From NCBI GenBank assembly GCA_964036045.1, contig OZ038382.1:84047918-84111917 (forward strand): a stretch of DNA of 64,000 bases. Reading direction: 5' to 3'. The translations under genes and the position numbers were made by a program. Origin of the DNA: Eutreptiella sp. 'Long Island Sound 2002' (Eukaryota > Euglenozoa > Euglenophyceae > Eutreptiales > Eutreptiaceae). The notes below the pieces were generated by a model that made no database searches, was not told the DNA's origin, and worked only from the letters and a program-made list of their open reading frames with translations. Position 1 is the first letter of the stretch. Each line of letters begins with the position of its first letter. This document shows positions 32,061-42,600 of this stretch, piece by piece.

Positions 32061-32192
32061 GCTTGTGGTTGTTCTTGTGTTTTTTTTCCTTTTCCTTTTT
32101 TGCGCTCCTCTTCTCTCTTGCGTTTCGTGTTTTCCTGCCCTGGGTGCCCTGGGCCTTGGCGTCTAGCGCCCCCCCCCCCCCGTCCGCCCATA

Positions 32193-32245
32193 TCAGTGAC
32201 GTATCCAAAGTAGCGTGTGGGCATCGCCTGCAAGTGTCTGATGGG
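32193..32245. repeat. Start of copy B of the ~807-bp duplication, ending in the element 4 TSD
   Basis: This 53-bp stretch matches 15,795-15,847 and carries the first bases of gene Y exon 2 plus the intron acceptor. Its last 17 bases (32229-32245, TGCAAGTGTCTGATGGG) are the left target duplication of element 4 and recur exactly at 61791-61807. Confidence 0.85.
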
Positions 32246-34139
32246 GTTTGAGGTTTGAGGTTTGATTTTGCGGGTACTAGACGCTTTTCGGCCCCGGGGG
32301 GCCACCTGGTCGGGCCAGGTGATATCCTCCCCACCGGGTCCTAGTGGGGGGCCCTCCAAGACGCACCTCCTGCCTGGTGGCGGAGTCCCCCGGGTTCACA
32401 GAGCTCGGAGCCCCGTCCTTCCCCGGCGTCCCCGTTTGGCCACTCCCCGGTCAGTGCATCAATTCGCAGCCGTGGCCGCGGGCGCTTACCCACTGCGTCG
32501 CCCCCCTAATGCGTGGTCGCCCGGGGCACCGGCGCCGCCGGGCCCGTGCTACTGGCTTGTCGCCAGTGGGACCCCCTTGGGCTGGCGCGGAGGCTGCCTA
32601 GCCTAGGGGTTGGGGCGTGGCGCTGTGCGCCACTACTGCCTTGGCGGCTGCAGTGTCCCGTCTGTGTGTGCGCGGCGCTCGCGGCCGGTTCGGGGGGGTT
32701 CGGGCCGGTACCTGGTGTTGTGTCTCCCCTTCTTCCCCCTTCCCGCCCCGCGTATCCCGCGTTGCGTGTGGCGGGCCGTCCCGTCCGGGTGTCCCTTATC
32801 CTCGCTCGCTGGTACGCCATTCCATGTGGTCTGTGCGTTCCGCGCGCTCGGTCCGGTTGCCCTTCTGGCGGTCCCCGCGTGTCCTTTTCGTGTGTGTGCG
32901 CTCGCGCCCTCGCGGTGTCCGCTCCCCGCTGGGTGGTGTGGCGCGCGCATCTCGCGTGGTTCCGGCACTGGGCGCTGGTAGGGCCGTTCCATGTGGTCCA
33001 TGCCCCTCCGCGTGTCCTGCCCCGGTCCCGTGCTCCGTCTGGCGTGCTTGGGGGGGGGCGGTCCGGTCCAGGTTCCCCCCTACTTGTCTTGGGGTTGCGG
33101 GGGCGGCGGCTGGGCGTCCCCGGGGGGCTGCCTTCGTCCGTTGCGTGGGGCGTGGGGCGTTCCTCTTCCCTCATCTGCCCGTCCACTAGGTGGGCTGTCG
33201 GGGTCTGCGTTGCGGGCGTGCGGTTGTGGGGGCCCCGCTCTGTTCTTGCGGGGGGGGAGAGAGGTGTCGTCTTGGTGTCCAGGCGCCGGCCCGCCGGATT
33301 CTCATGACGAGCTTGATGCGCACGGAGCTTTGCCCTGCGGGATGCGTGGGGGGGTTGGGGTGACCGTGGCTGGAGTGGTGCTCCAATGTCCCGGTTCATG
33401 GCCCAGCAGAGCAGCCCTACCGCGGGCTTACTCTTAGTACAGGGGGAGGGGGTTGCGGGCGCGTTTGTTCTGTGACCCGGGTGCCGGTGTATCTCAGAAG
33501 GCAGCCGCCCCGGAGGTAGCGCACCAGGCGCGCGCCGCGAAGGAGCTGGTTCGAACCCCGGGATCGGTGGTCTCCCACCGATCCCTTCGAATACCGGGCG
33601 AGGCCTCCCATCGACCTGTTTGAGTACAGGTGACGGTGCGCACTGCTGCAGGGGTGGGTGGTTCCCATGTCTTTTGTTTTCCTTGGGTGGGGGGTAAAAC
33701 GAACGAGACCTCCACCCGATCCACCGGTATCGGTGGTGGCGCGAGTTGCTGGAGGGGGGGGTGGTTCCCACGTCGCCAACTAGAGAGCTCTACGTGCAGG
33801 GATCCCAGGAGCACCAACGCCCGGGATCGAACCCCCGCACTGGACGATTGAAGACCGACGCTCTCACTACTGGGCCGCGGGAGTCTCTTACGCCACTGAG
33901 GGGTGTCGTCGGCTATGAATCCAGTCCTGAGGGTGGGGCTGCGCGCTGTGAAGCGTGTTGCGCGTGCCGGGAGGCCTCAGCCCACGCGCACGGGGTCGGG
34001 ACAGGGGAGGGGGCTGGGTGGGGTGCGTTGGATCGCCGACTGACGTGCACAGGGGTAAGAGGCGGGCAGTAGCACCACCGGGTCGCCGACTGACTGTAGG
34101 GCGGGGGGTCGCTCTGCCTCTTTCCGTCCCTCTGCCTTC
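32246..34139 (-). other. 3' end of element 4: tail and distal 3' region
   Basis: The sense strand ends in about 2.5 AAACCTC units at 32,246-32,270, a short-repeat tail instead of poly(A). Upstream lies GC-rich sequence with no recognised gene; a 421-codon minus frame is Pro/Arg-rich and compositional. Two similar stretches (gggtggttcccatgtc and ggggtggttcccacgtc) lie near 33,655 and 33,755. tRNA-like B-box strings occur at 33548-33559 (plus) and 33823-33836 (minus). Confidence 0.6.
33560..33585. other. Perfect 11-bp stem hairpin in element 4 3' region
   Basis: Arms GGGATCGGTGG and CCACCGATCCC are separated by a 4-base loop (TCTC). It follows directly after a B-box-like GGTTCGAACCCC. It could act in 3'-end recognition by the RT or in RNA processing; this is inference. 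Confidence 0.55.
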
Positions 34140-36150
34140 CCTGGGCAGGCAACAAAGCGGGCGTCACTGGCGTTGCGCTGTCCATGGGGGGCGTGGCCCC
34201 CCATACCACTCCGGTTCGTGTTCACCCAGCCTCTCCGGGTACGATCTGTGCGGCGTCCCGGTGCGCAGGCGTGGGCCCGCTTGTTCTTCGCGGCCCCCTT
34301 GTGGGCCGGCGGCCGGAGCGGGGGGGCGGGTCACACTCCGGCCCCCCTCTCGGGTGGGGGGGGTCCATTCCCCTTGCCTCGGGGGGGGTGTCGCGCTGCA
34401 GCCTCCCCGCTCTCGTTCGGGGCGGCGGCCTGCGGTACCCCTTTCTGGCCCTCCCCTCCGGCGCGCGCGTGCGGTCGGGGCTGAAGTGCCGCCCCGGGCT
34501 GGGGGGGGGTGAGGGGCGGCCCGTGGACCGCTCCCCTGGGGGCCCCGGCTGACCTGCAAACCCCCCCTCTGTCCCCTCGGAGTGGGCTGTGGTCACGGGA
34601 GGGTCATGTGGGGCGCGGCCTCCTTCGTGTTCCGTTGTGCGCGTTGCTCCGGCACGCCGGTGTGGGTTCGTGGGGGCAGGTCCAGCCGCCGTTGCCCTTA
34701 TCGTGTCGCCGTTCCTCCTGTGGGTGGGGGCGCCCCCCCGGCCCTGGGGGGGCGGAGGGCCGCGCCTGTGGCTCCCCAGCTGGGGTGGGTGCGGGGGGGG
34801 GGGGGGCGCCACCCCGCTCGCTCTCGGGCCTGTGTGGGAGGGGGGGGGGGGGGGAGTGGGGGGGGTCCTTCGGTTCCCTGGCGGTGCCCCCTGTCGGCCA
34901 AAAGGGGGGGGGGGAGGGCGGCTTGGCGGTCCCAGCCCCGGGGGCCAGCCTTCGGCCAGGGGGGTCGCGCCCTTCCCCCGCCCCCCTCTACCGAGTGCCG
35001 GATCCTCACGCAGTCCCTCCCTGGGGCCCCTCATCTCCCGGCCGTTGCCGCGCGGCGCTAGCCGGCCGGGGGTGGCCGTGAGGGTCAGCGGTCAGTGGTT
35101 AGCGGGTTGCGGGGCCGCTTTCCCCGGGTAGGCAACAAAGCGGGCGTCCCTTGGCGTCGTGCTGTCCATGGGGGGCGTGGCCACCCATACCATTCCGGTT
35201 CGCGCCCACCCGGCTTCTCTGGGCACGATCTGCGCGGCGTCCCGGTGCGCAGGCGTGGGCCCACTTGCTCTTCGCGGCCCCCATTGGAGCCGGCGGCTGG
35301 GGCGTCGGGGCGGGTCACACTCCGGCTCCCCTCTCGGGCGGGGGGGTCCGTCCCTTCAGCCTCGGGGGGTGGGGGCCGGGGCCCCTGCGGCTGGCGGGCC
35401 GGTGGGGGGGCGGGGGGGGGGGGGGTGTCGCGCCGCGGCCTCCCTGCTCTCGTTGCAGGCGGCGGCCTGTGGTACTCCTTCCTGGCTCTCTCCGCGTCGC
35501 CGGTGCGCTCCCTTCCGGCGCGCGCTTGCGGTCGGGGCTGAAGTGCCGCCCCGGGGTGGGGGGGGTGAGGGGCGGCCCGTGGACCGCCCCCCTGGGGGCC
35601 CCATCTGACTTGACACCCTTCCTGTGTCACCTCGGAGCGGGCTGTGGTTACGGGAGGGTCATGTGGGGCGCGGCCTCCTTCCTGCTCCGTCGTGCGCGTT
35701 GCCCCGGCACGCCGGTGTGGGTTCGCGGGAGCAGGCCCAGCCGCCGTTGCCCGCATTGCGCCGCTGTTCCCCCTCAGGGGGGGGCGCCCCCCCGGCCCTG
35801 GGGGGGCGGAGGGCCGCGCCTGTGGCTCCCCTGCTGCGGTGGGTGCGGGGGGGGGGGGTGGGGGGGCCGCCCCCTCGCCCGCCCCCGGGTCTGTGCGGGG
35901 GGGGGGGGTGGGTTGGGGGGGGCCCTTTGGCCCCCTGGTGATGCCTCTCGCCGGCCGTGGGGGGGGGGGCGGGGGCGGCATGGCGGCCCTGGTCCCGGGG
36001 GCCAGCCATCGGCCAGGGGGTCGCGCCCTTCACCCGCCCCCCCTATCGAGAGCTGGATGCCCGCGCAGGCCCTCGCCGGCCCTCACCTCCCCGGCCGTTG
36101 CCGCGCGGCGCCGGCCGGCCGGGGGTGGACGTGGGGGTTAGCGGTCAGTG
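34140..36150 (-). repeat. Two ~1-kb tandem repeats in the 3' region of element 4
   Basis: The landmark ggcaacaaagcgggcgtc occurs at ~34,147 and ~35,131. The landmark cagtggttagcgggttgcgg occurs at ~35,093 and, slightly changed, at ~36,145. The units are therefore ~0.98-1.05 kb. Both contain many runs of 7-14 G on the plus strand (C in the element RNA), so antisense DNA may form quadruplexes. Confidence 0.75.
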
Positions 36151-36314
36151 GTTAGCAGGTTGCGGGGCAGCCGGTTCCTCCCCGCGCTTGTCGCCCCCGC
36201 ACTCCCTCCCGCGGGAGGCGGCGCGTCCCCGCACGTCGTGCCATACCGTGGGGGGGGCGTGGGTCAGGGGGCCCATCCCCCCCCCCAACCCTCCCGTACC
36301 CGCCGTCTTGGCCT

Positions 36315-39200
36315 TCACTTGCGCCGCCGCTTGTGTGGGGGCTGGGGCTGCGGCGGCGGCGGGTTGTGCCGGCGGTAGCGCCAGTGGGCGAGGGCGCTAC
36401 GCAAAGCCCGGGGGAGCCAGTTGTTGGCGTCCGCATCCGTGATGCGGAGCACCGCTCCCCCCTCCAGGAAGGCCGGCCACGTCGGCTCCCTGTCGGGCCA
36501 CGCCGCCCGGATCACTGACCTGAGGACCCTCTCGTGGTCCTCTGGGGCCGCCCACCCCCCCGGGGGTGCCTCTTGGTTTCCTCCGTCCCTCCGGAGGAGC
36601 ACGGCATCGAAGGGCCGGTTCCGCGACCTCCTGGAGGTCCCCTGGTTGGCCCAGCACAACCACCCGTACACTTCCCCCACCAGGGGGAGGGTCTCCCCCC
36701 CCAGCGGGTCCGGGACTGCGCCCCAGTCCACGTTCCACGGCCGGCTCTCCTCCGCCCCCCGTGCCGGCCCCCCTCGCTGCTCCTGCACCTGCGGCGCCGA
36801 TGCCACGCCCCGTCCCCCCTCCGCCGAGGCCATCCGCGCCGGCTCCGCCCTCGGCGCGGGGGGGGCTTGCTGGTGCTGGTGTCGTGGGGGTTGGGGGGGG
36901 ATGAGCTCGCCGGCGTCAGGGTCGATGTTGTAGAGGTGGTGGTGGTGGTGGTGGTGGTGGTGATAGGTGTGGTGTGCCGGCATCTGTTGGATGCCGGGGG
37001 GGATGCACCTCACCGGCTGCACGTCCGGCTGCGGGGGTGCTCCGCCCTCTGCCCCCCTCCCCTCGCCCAGCCCTCCCCCCTGGGCTCCCGTGCCCCGTCC
37101 CTCCTGTCCCTTGGGGCCCTTGCCCTTGCCCTTGCCCTTGCCCTTGGGCCCCTTTCCGGTCCCGTGCCCATGTCGCGGGTCCCGCCTCTCGTCCCCCACG
37201 CCCTGGCCCGCTCGCTCTCCCATCCCCCCGTGTCCTGCCCCCTGCGCCTGGGTACCCTTCCCGCGCCCCTGAACACCCTTCCCGTGCCCTGGCCCCTCCC
37301 CGACCCCCTGCCCGAGTCGCGGGCCCCGCCTCTCGTCCACCACGCCCCGGCCCGCTCGCTCTCCCACCTCCCCTCGCTCCGCCCCCTGCACCTGGGCCCC
37401 CTGCCCGCGCTCCTGCGCGCCCTTCCCGTGCCCCGACCCCTCCCCTGCCCCCTGCCTGTCACGCCGTCCGCCGCTCCCCTCCCCCTCGCCGCTGCGCCCT
37501 TCCTGGACCACTCGCCGGGCGTCCCGCTGCCTTTGCAGTTGCGGCAGCGTGACGCCCGGCGGCGAGCGCTCGCGCGTCGGGGGGCGGACGTGCCGCTCCC
37601 GCCCCGGGGGGAAGGGCTTGGGGGGGTACGGCTTGGGGGGGCTGGTGTCGGTGTGGGCGGGGTTGGCGTGGGCGCGGTACTTCGCGCTCTCCCTGCCCAC
37701 TGCTGCTGCTGCGGCGGCCGCCGGCGAGGCGTCCGCGGCCCGTGCGGGGTTCTTCCCCCGCTTGCGCGGCGTGCCAGGGGCCGCAGCCCCTCTCGCGCCC
37801 TCCGCACTCTCCTTCGCTGCCGCGGCGGCCGCCGACGAGGCGCCCGTGGCCGCGGTCGCAGACCCTCGCACATCCTCCTCGGTCTTCTCTGCTGCCGCGG
37901 CGGCCGCCGGCGAGGCGCCCACGGCCCGTGCCGGGTCCGTGGCAACCCCTCTTGCGCCCTGCTTGCTCTCCTGCGCGGCTGCGGCAGCCCTCGGCGACGT
38001 GTCCGGCTCCTGCGCCGGGGCTGCCCCCCTTGCCGGCGGCGTGCCGGGGGCCGCGGCCGGGGCCGCGGCGTGGCTCGCCGCGGTCTCCGCCTCCTGCGCG
38101 TCAGGGCGGGGCGGGGCGGCGGGGCTGGCCGCTTGGGCGGCGGGGGCGGCCGTCTCGGCTGGCCCAGGTTCCCGGGCCGGCGGCGGCGGCCCGACCACCG
38201 CCGCCTCCGCCAGCCTCCGCTCCTCGCGCTCCGCGAGGGTCTCCCCCGTCCACTCTGGGGAGGAGACGGGGGAGCGGGAGCGGGACCGGCGGTGGTGGCG
38301 GTCGTCCCGCCCGAGGGACCCATCGGAGTCTGCCATCACTGTTACTCTGGTAGGCATGCGTGGTGGCAGGCGCGCCCTTCCCACTACCTCCTGGTGCATC
38401 AGTGCCGCGCCGTGGGCAGTGCCGTGTGGTGCTCTGCGGGGGGGGGGGGGAGGGGGTGGGGGGCCGGCTGTGGCGTCAGCCCCGCACGGCCGGGGGTCCG
38501 CGGCCATCCACCGGCATTGGGAGGGGAGGCGGGGGAGCCACGCGGCCCACGCGTCGCGCCACAGCTCCCAGTCTGGGGCGGGGCTCAGGGCCCTGGGCCC
38601 CCGGGGGTCGTCGAGCGGTGCCGGGGGCAGCCGCACCAGATGGACCCCCGTAACGGCGGTGACCTCCTGTGTGCGCAGGAAGGTGTGTACTCCGTCCCGC
38701 GCCGCGGGCGCCGGGAGGGGGGGGCGGGGTACGGGTGTGGCCCCATAGAGGTGGGTGGGGGTGATCCCCAGGATCCGCCCCGGGCCCCCGCGGCACGCGA
38801 CGACGAGGAGGAGGAGGGGGTTGCCAGGGCACTCTTGCCAGAGGACCTGCCCCCTGTGGTGGGCACCCCTGGTCCTGGAGAGGGGGGGGGACAGGTCTGG
38901 GTTAGCCCAGCCGCAGGGCGCGTGCGTCGCCGGTGGGAGGACGGGGCACCAAGTGGGCTCCCTGGGGAACGCCTCGTAGACGACGGCGTACGGGGGGGTA
39001 GGCCCGGTGCCGTCATACACCGGGTTGGTCGGCCGGGGGCGGGCGGACGCCTCGTCCGCGCCTTCCACGAACACCGTGACCTCGCCCACCTCCAGGTCCT
39101 CGTCCGGTGGGTGTAGAAGGTGGAGCCCCGCATCCAGCTCGGACACTCCCCCCGGGTACGTGGCCCGCGCCTGGTTCAGGTACGGGGCCGCGTCCCCGGG
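36315..39200 (-). CDS. ORF E: large protein of unknown function, no AUG at its start
   Basis: This frame follows ORF D in phase after a single TGA and begins PGDAAPYLNQARATYPGG with no AUG for ~170 codons, so it is probably made as a D-E readthrough product. The first ~190 residues and last ~180 residues look folded (ends near VYGWLCWANQGTSRR and NNWLPRALRSALAHW). The centre (~450 residues) is Ala/Pro/Glu- and then Gly/Arg-rich, with a His run of about nine at ~36,930-36,965. The protein ends in a basic KRRRK-type tail and TGA at 36315-36317. No family is recognised. A nucleic-acid-binding or particle protein is possible. An ORF located 3' of the RT ORF is unusual for a non-LTR element. Confidence 0.6.
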   Translation of the reverse strand, partial: PGDAAPYLNQARATYPGGVSELDAGLHLLHPPDEDLEVGEVTVFVEGADEASARPRPTNPVYDGTGPTPPYAVVYEAFPREPTWCPVLPPATHAPCGWANPDLSPPLSRTRGAHHRGQVLWQECPGNPLLLLVVACRGGPGRILGITPTHLYGATPVPRPPLPAPAARDGVHTFLRTQEVTAVTGVHLVRLPPAPLDDPRGPRALSPAPDWELWRDAWAAWLPRLPSQCRWMAADPRPCGADATAGPPPPPPPPRRAPHGTAHGAALMHQEVVGRARLPPRMPTRVTVMADSDGSLGRDDRHHRRSRSRSPVSSPEWTGETLAEREERRLAEAAVVGPPPPAREPGPAETAAPAAQAASPAAPPRPDAQEAETAASHAAAPAAAPGTPPARGAAPAQEPDTSPRAAAAAQESKQGARGVATDPARAVGASPAAAAAAEKTEEDVRGSATAATGASSAAAAAAKESAEGARGAAAPGTPRKRGKNPARAADASPAAAAAAAVGRESAKYRAHANPAHTDTSPPKPYPPKPFPPGRERHVRPPTRERSPPGVTLPQLQRQRDARRVVQEGRSGEGEGSGGRRDRQGAGEGSGHGKGAQERGQGAQVQGAERGEVGERAGRGVVDERRGPRLGQGVGEGPGHGKGVQGRGKGTQAQGAGHGGMGERAGQGVGDERRDPRHGHGTGKGPKGKGKGKGKGPKGQEGRGTGAQGGGLGEGRGAEGGAPPQPDVQPVRCIPPGIQQMPAHHTYHHHHHHHHHLYNIDPDAGELIPPQPPRHQHQQAPPAPRAEPARMASAEGGRGVASAPQVQEQRGGPARGAEESRPWNVDWGAVPDPLGGETLPLVGEVYGWLCWANQGTSRRSRNRPFDAVLLRRDGGNQEAPPGGWAAPEDHERVLRSVIRAAWPDREPTWPAFLEGGAVLRITDADANNWLPRALRSALAHWRYRRHNPPPPQPQPPHKRRRK

Positions 39201-39629
39201 TCAGCGCGTCCTGAGGGCGTGCAGCAGGGCTGGGGCGCTACTGCGGAGGGACATGGCAGACCCCGCTCCCGTCAGCCGGAGGGCGTCCCCCATGGACAGG
39301 GGCCGGCCCGACCGATTGGACTCGCGCCACTCCATCCAGTGCCCGTAGAGGGCCGCTTCCGGGCTGATGAGCCCCGGCCGGACGGCGTTCACGATCCGGT
39401 GCATTGCCGGGAGCAGCGTAGGGGCCCCCGCTTCGTTCAGGGCGCGGACGGCCGGGAGGGCGGTCTCGTTGAGGAAGGCCCTCGCACTGCCCTCCAGGTC
39501 GCACCGTGCGGCAGCGTGCGCTCCTTTTGCCTCCGCCACCGCGTCCGCCACCAGGCCCCGGACGGCCGCCTCCTGCGCTCTGCGGCGGGCCCTGGTGTGC
39601 CCCGGCCCATCCCCCCGTCGGCGTGGCAT
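39201..39629 (-). CDS. ORF D: 142-residue basic/alanine-rich protein
   Basis: It starts with a true ATG at 39629, 13 codons after the ORF C stop and in the same frame. It begins MPRRRGDGPGHTRARRRAQ, a basic N-terminus, and is then largely predicted helical (Ala/Leu-rich with LLPAMHRIVNAVRPGL). It ends in TGA at 39201-39203, followed by C and by open coding-like sequence (ORF E) in phase. It may be the initiating part of a D-E fusion made by readthrough. No homologous family is recognised. Confidence 0.6.
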   Translation of the reverse strand: MPRRRGDGPGHTRARRRAQEAAVRGLVADAVAEAKGAHAAARCDLEGSARAFLNETALPAVRALNEAGAPTLLPAMHRIVNAVRPGLISPEAALYGHWMEWRESNRSGRPLSMGDALRLTGAGSAMSLRSSAPALLHALRTR

Positions 39630-39668
39630 GGTGCTGCGGGCTCTGCAAAGGGCGGCGGCGGGTGGGGG

Positions 39669-42600
39669 TTAGGGGGCGAACACGTGCGACAGGTGCGCAA
39701 TGGATGTGGGGTCCCGCAGGTGCACGTGGATCCACAGAAGGGCAGCGCCCGCGGGGCCCGCCTGTTCGTGTGAGGGGGTGTGTGCCCCCTCGATGCGCCG
39801 GCGCAAAGCCTCCTCCTGTGTGCGCCTGCGCGGACCTGCGGGAGGTTCGGGCCAGGGGCACGCGGCTACCTGGGTGCACCGCTCGCACCTGTTGGCGCCT
39901 GTCGCTGCTGCGGAGGACACCGTGTCACACTCTCCGCAGAGTCGGCAGGTGTGTGGGAGGTGGGAGGGCGGCGACCAAGGGTCGAGATGGCGGAGCCAGA
40001 GGTCGTCCCACCTCTGTCGGAGGGGGTCCCGGATCTCCAGCAAGCGGGCGCGGACGCGGCGCCCGTAGTCCTTGCCAAGCGTCTTCCGCTGGACCTCCTG
40101 CCACGTGTCGCCGGGGAGGATCCCGTGGTCGTGGAAGGCGGCGATGAGGTCGTCCCACGCCGGGCGGGGGTGCCCCTGGGGGGGGCTCGCCATGTACACG
40201 TGGCGCCCGGTGAGGTGGGGCGTCAGCGCGTCCCATTGGCACCCGTTCGCGGTGTCCCTGTGGAGGAGGGCCAGTAGGGTGCCGTCCGCGACCGCCTCCC
40301 ACCCCACTCGCAGCCCTTCGCAGCCGTCCAGCTCCTGGCGCAGCGCGGCTGCCATACCGGTGGGGAGCATGAGGAGTAAGGGCCCCTGGGTGTCGCCCAG
40401 CCGGGACAGGGCGTCGTCGTATACCGGCCCCCCCGCTTTGAAGTGCGCCACGGTGAGTTGGGTGGCCCCGTCCTCTGGGGGTCGCCACCGGACGGCGGCC
40501 GCAGCGTGTCCCCACGTGCGTATCTCCGTGGCCCGGAGCACGTTGGCGGTGTGAAGGACGATGCGGGGCGGGACGGGCGTCCTGACGAGTGAGGATATGT
40601 CCCCAGTCCATCCCGTTTGCGGCCCCGGGGCCGCCTGCAGCCATTCCCCCGTCGCCGCGTCCCACGGGTGGTCAGGTCCCGCCCCGCGGACCATGGTGGG
40701 TCTCGGCCGGGTGTCCGGCCCCCACCCCCGGAGCGGGATGGCGGCGTATCGTTGCGCAGGGGTCTCCGGGGCGCGCGTGGCGGCGCACCACCGGCCCCAC
40801 TCCCGCGCCCACTCCTCCCCCACGATGCGCGCCTCCCATGCGGTCATGGAGCCGCGCCCGATGATCCACGGTGGGAAAAGGGCGTCTTGCAGGTGCCTCG
40901 AGAACCCCCCCGGCAGGTCCTGATACGGGTGGGGGCCCTCTTGGAGTGGGCACTCCAGAGTGCCATTCACAACACGGAGGGAGGCTACGAAGTCCTTGTC
41001 AGGGCGCGGGGGAGGGGGAGGGTGGTCGCCCTCCGCCGCAGTGAGCCACCGGTGCGCCCGGGCCGCCGCGCTCAGGGGGTCGTGGAGGAGTTGCTCCAGC
41101 CGGTGGTTGCGAAGCTCCCACGCGAAGTCCCCCAGCCGGAGCATGTGGTGGAGGAAGTCGTCCACCGAGGTCCCTCCCGGCGGGTCGTATCGGGTTATGG
41201 CGCGGAGCTGCGCCTCCGCGTCCTCGGGCACCTGTCCGGAGCAGAACACCTCCGTCCACGTGGCGCCTGCGGAGCGCCACGAGGCCACCCACAGGGCCTT
41301 GTCCCCAGGTGGGAGGTGGCGGGCCGCCTCGTGCACCGCCTGGCGGTAGTGGGGCCAGAGGAGCCGCGAGTGGGTGCAGCCCACGTGCATGTGCACCGGG
41401 GTCTCTTCCGGGCCGCCGCAGAAAAGGCACGGTTGCGGGACGATGGCAACGCCGGAGAGCCGCTCCTTCCGGACGCGGAGCCTGCGCTGCACCGGCGTGT
41501 GGCCGTCTCGGGCCCGCAGCGCCCGGCGGTTGGTGGCCGCCGCGGTGAGGTCCCGGGCGTGGACGTAGGCCGTGGCGTGGGCCGCGCCCAGAGGTGTGTG
41601 TCCCCGGTGCGTCAGCGCATGGTCCGTCTGCGCCCGTTGCGCGACCTCGCCGAGCACCCGCATCGTGGGGGGCCGTAGATCGAGATGGCCGTCACGGCCG
41701 GCGAAGATGAGTTGGGCGTGGCCAGGGTCCGGGGGCGTGTTCTGCAAGACGGTGTCCTGGGACGCCGCCCAGTCCGCCTTGTGCAGTAGGGCGTCACTGT
41801 GGTGCGAGGTGGCTCGGACGTACCAGAACGGGTGCCCGGCGTGTTGCCCCCGCGCGCACAGGCCGTCCCGGAGCCACCTCAGGGGCATCTGGTTGACCAC
41901 CTTCGCTGCGCCCGCGGGGACCCCCGTGGTTCGCTCGCGATCTGCGTGCCGCAGGAGGTGGAGGATGACTTCGGCGTCCACCGTGTGGACCCATGGTCTG
42001 TGTGCACCGTAATGTAGGGGGAGGGAGGCGGCCACCCCCTCTCCGTCAGGCACCGTGCCCGAGATGGCCACCGCCCACGTGCGGGTGAGGTCGGCGGCGA
42101 GAGCGACGCTGGTGGCGTGTTTGCAGGGTCCGCCCCCGGACGCGTCAGAGGAGGTGTGTCCCCAGGCCTCCAGGATCCAGTAGTATCCGGTGGGGCTGAG
42201 CCACCCCGCGTTGAGGTCGGTGGAGTGCCACCGGACGTCGGGGTGGCTGTGGGTCAGTTGGTCCACGCTCAGCGCCCTGGTGTCGCCTGGGCTGATCGCC
42301 GGGTGGTCGTGCAGCCGGATCTCCGCTCCGGCGACCGTGCTTGCCCAGGACCGTAGCGCCGTCACATGTTCCTTGAGCCACGCCGGGCCCCCGCGCTGGT
42401 GTACCACCAAGTGTCCTGTGTCCTCCGGACGGTCCTCCAGCGCGTGCACCGCCATGTGTGGGTCGTGCGGCACCCCCGTAGCCACCAGTAGGGCGGTGCC
42501 ACGGGGGAGCCCACGGGGTTCGGGCCGGCCTGCCCCCACTTGCACTATCACCCACTCGGCCCGGAGCTGCGCTTGTCCCGCCGCTTGGGTGCATTGGTCG

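Larger units (their letters stand above)
16602..32192 (-). mobile_element. Element 3: satellite-bearing element, split by the gypsy element
   Basis: The sense strand is minus. The 5' end lies next to 32,193 and the 3' tail (CCTACCTACCTG) at 16,602. It carries the same module and GNRA hairpin as elements 1 and 2 (31,330-32,060), a 65-bp-period array of unrelated sequence, and a 3' region sharing only short blocks (ccctcctttgggcgg) with element 2. The array is interrupted at 19,219-30,177 by the Ty3/gypsy element. Without it the element is ~4.6 kb. No reverse transcriptase is present. The insertion lies in gene Y and is flanked by ~807-bp direct repeats. Confidence 0.65.

Noticed and set aside
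16591-32212. A short conventional target duplication for element 3 (ggtatccaca versus gtatccaaag)
   Set aside because: The second string is internal to gene Y exon 2 homology (it matches 15,800-15,812) and does not abut the element end; the ~807-bp duplication explains both junctions.
33494-33817. Minus-strand Pro/Arg-rich ORFs in the element 4 3' region as extra genes
   Set aside because: Composition-driven, no start context, and they overlap hairpin and B-box-like sequences.
33820-33885. A tRNA with a UCA anticodon that would decode UGA, which would explain the element 4 stops
   Set aside because: The candidate loop CTTCAAT is not closed by a paired 5-bp stem; the better stem puts C at position 33. 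Not a credible tRNA without a folding search.
36534-39116. An 860-codon plus-strand open frame opposite ORF E
   Set aside because: It is the complement of a high-GC low-complexity coding region; folded-looking segments and frame continuity with ORF D are on the minus strand.
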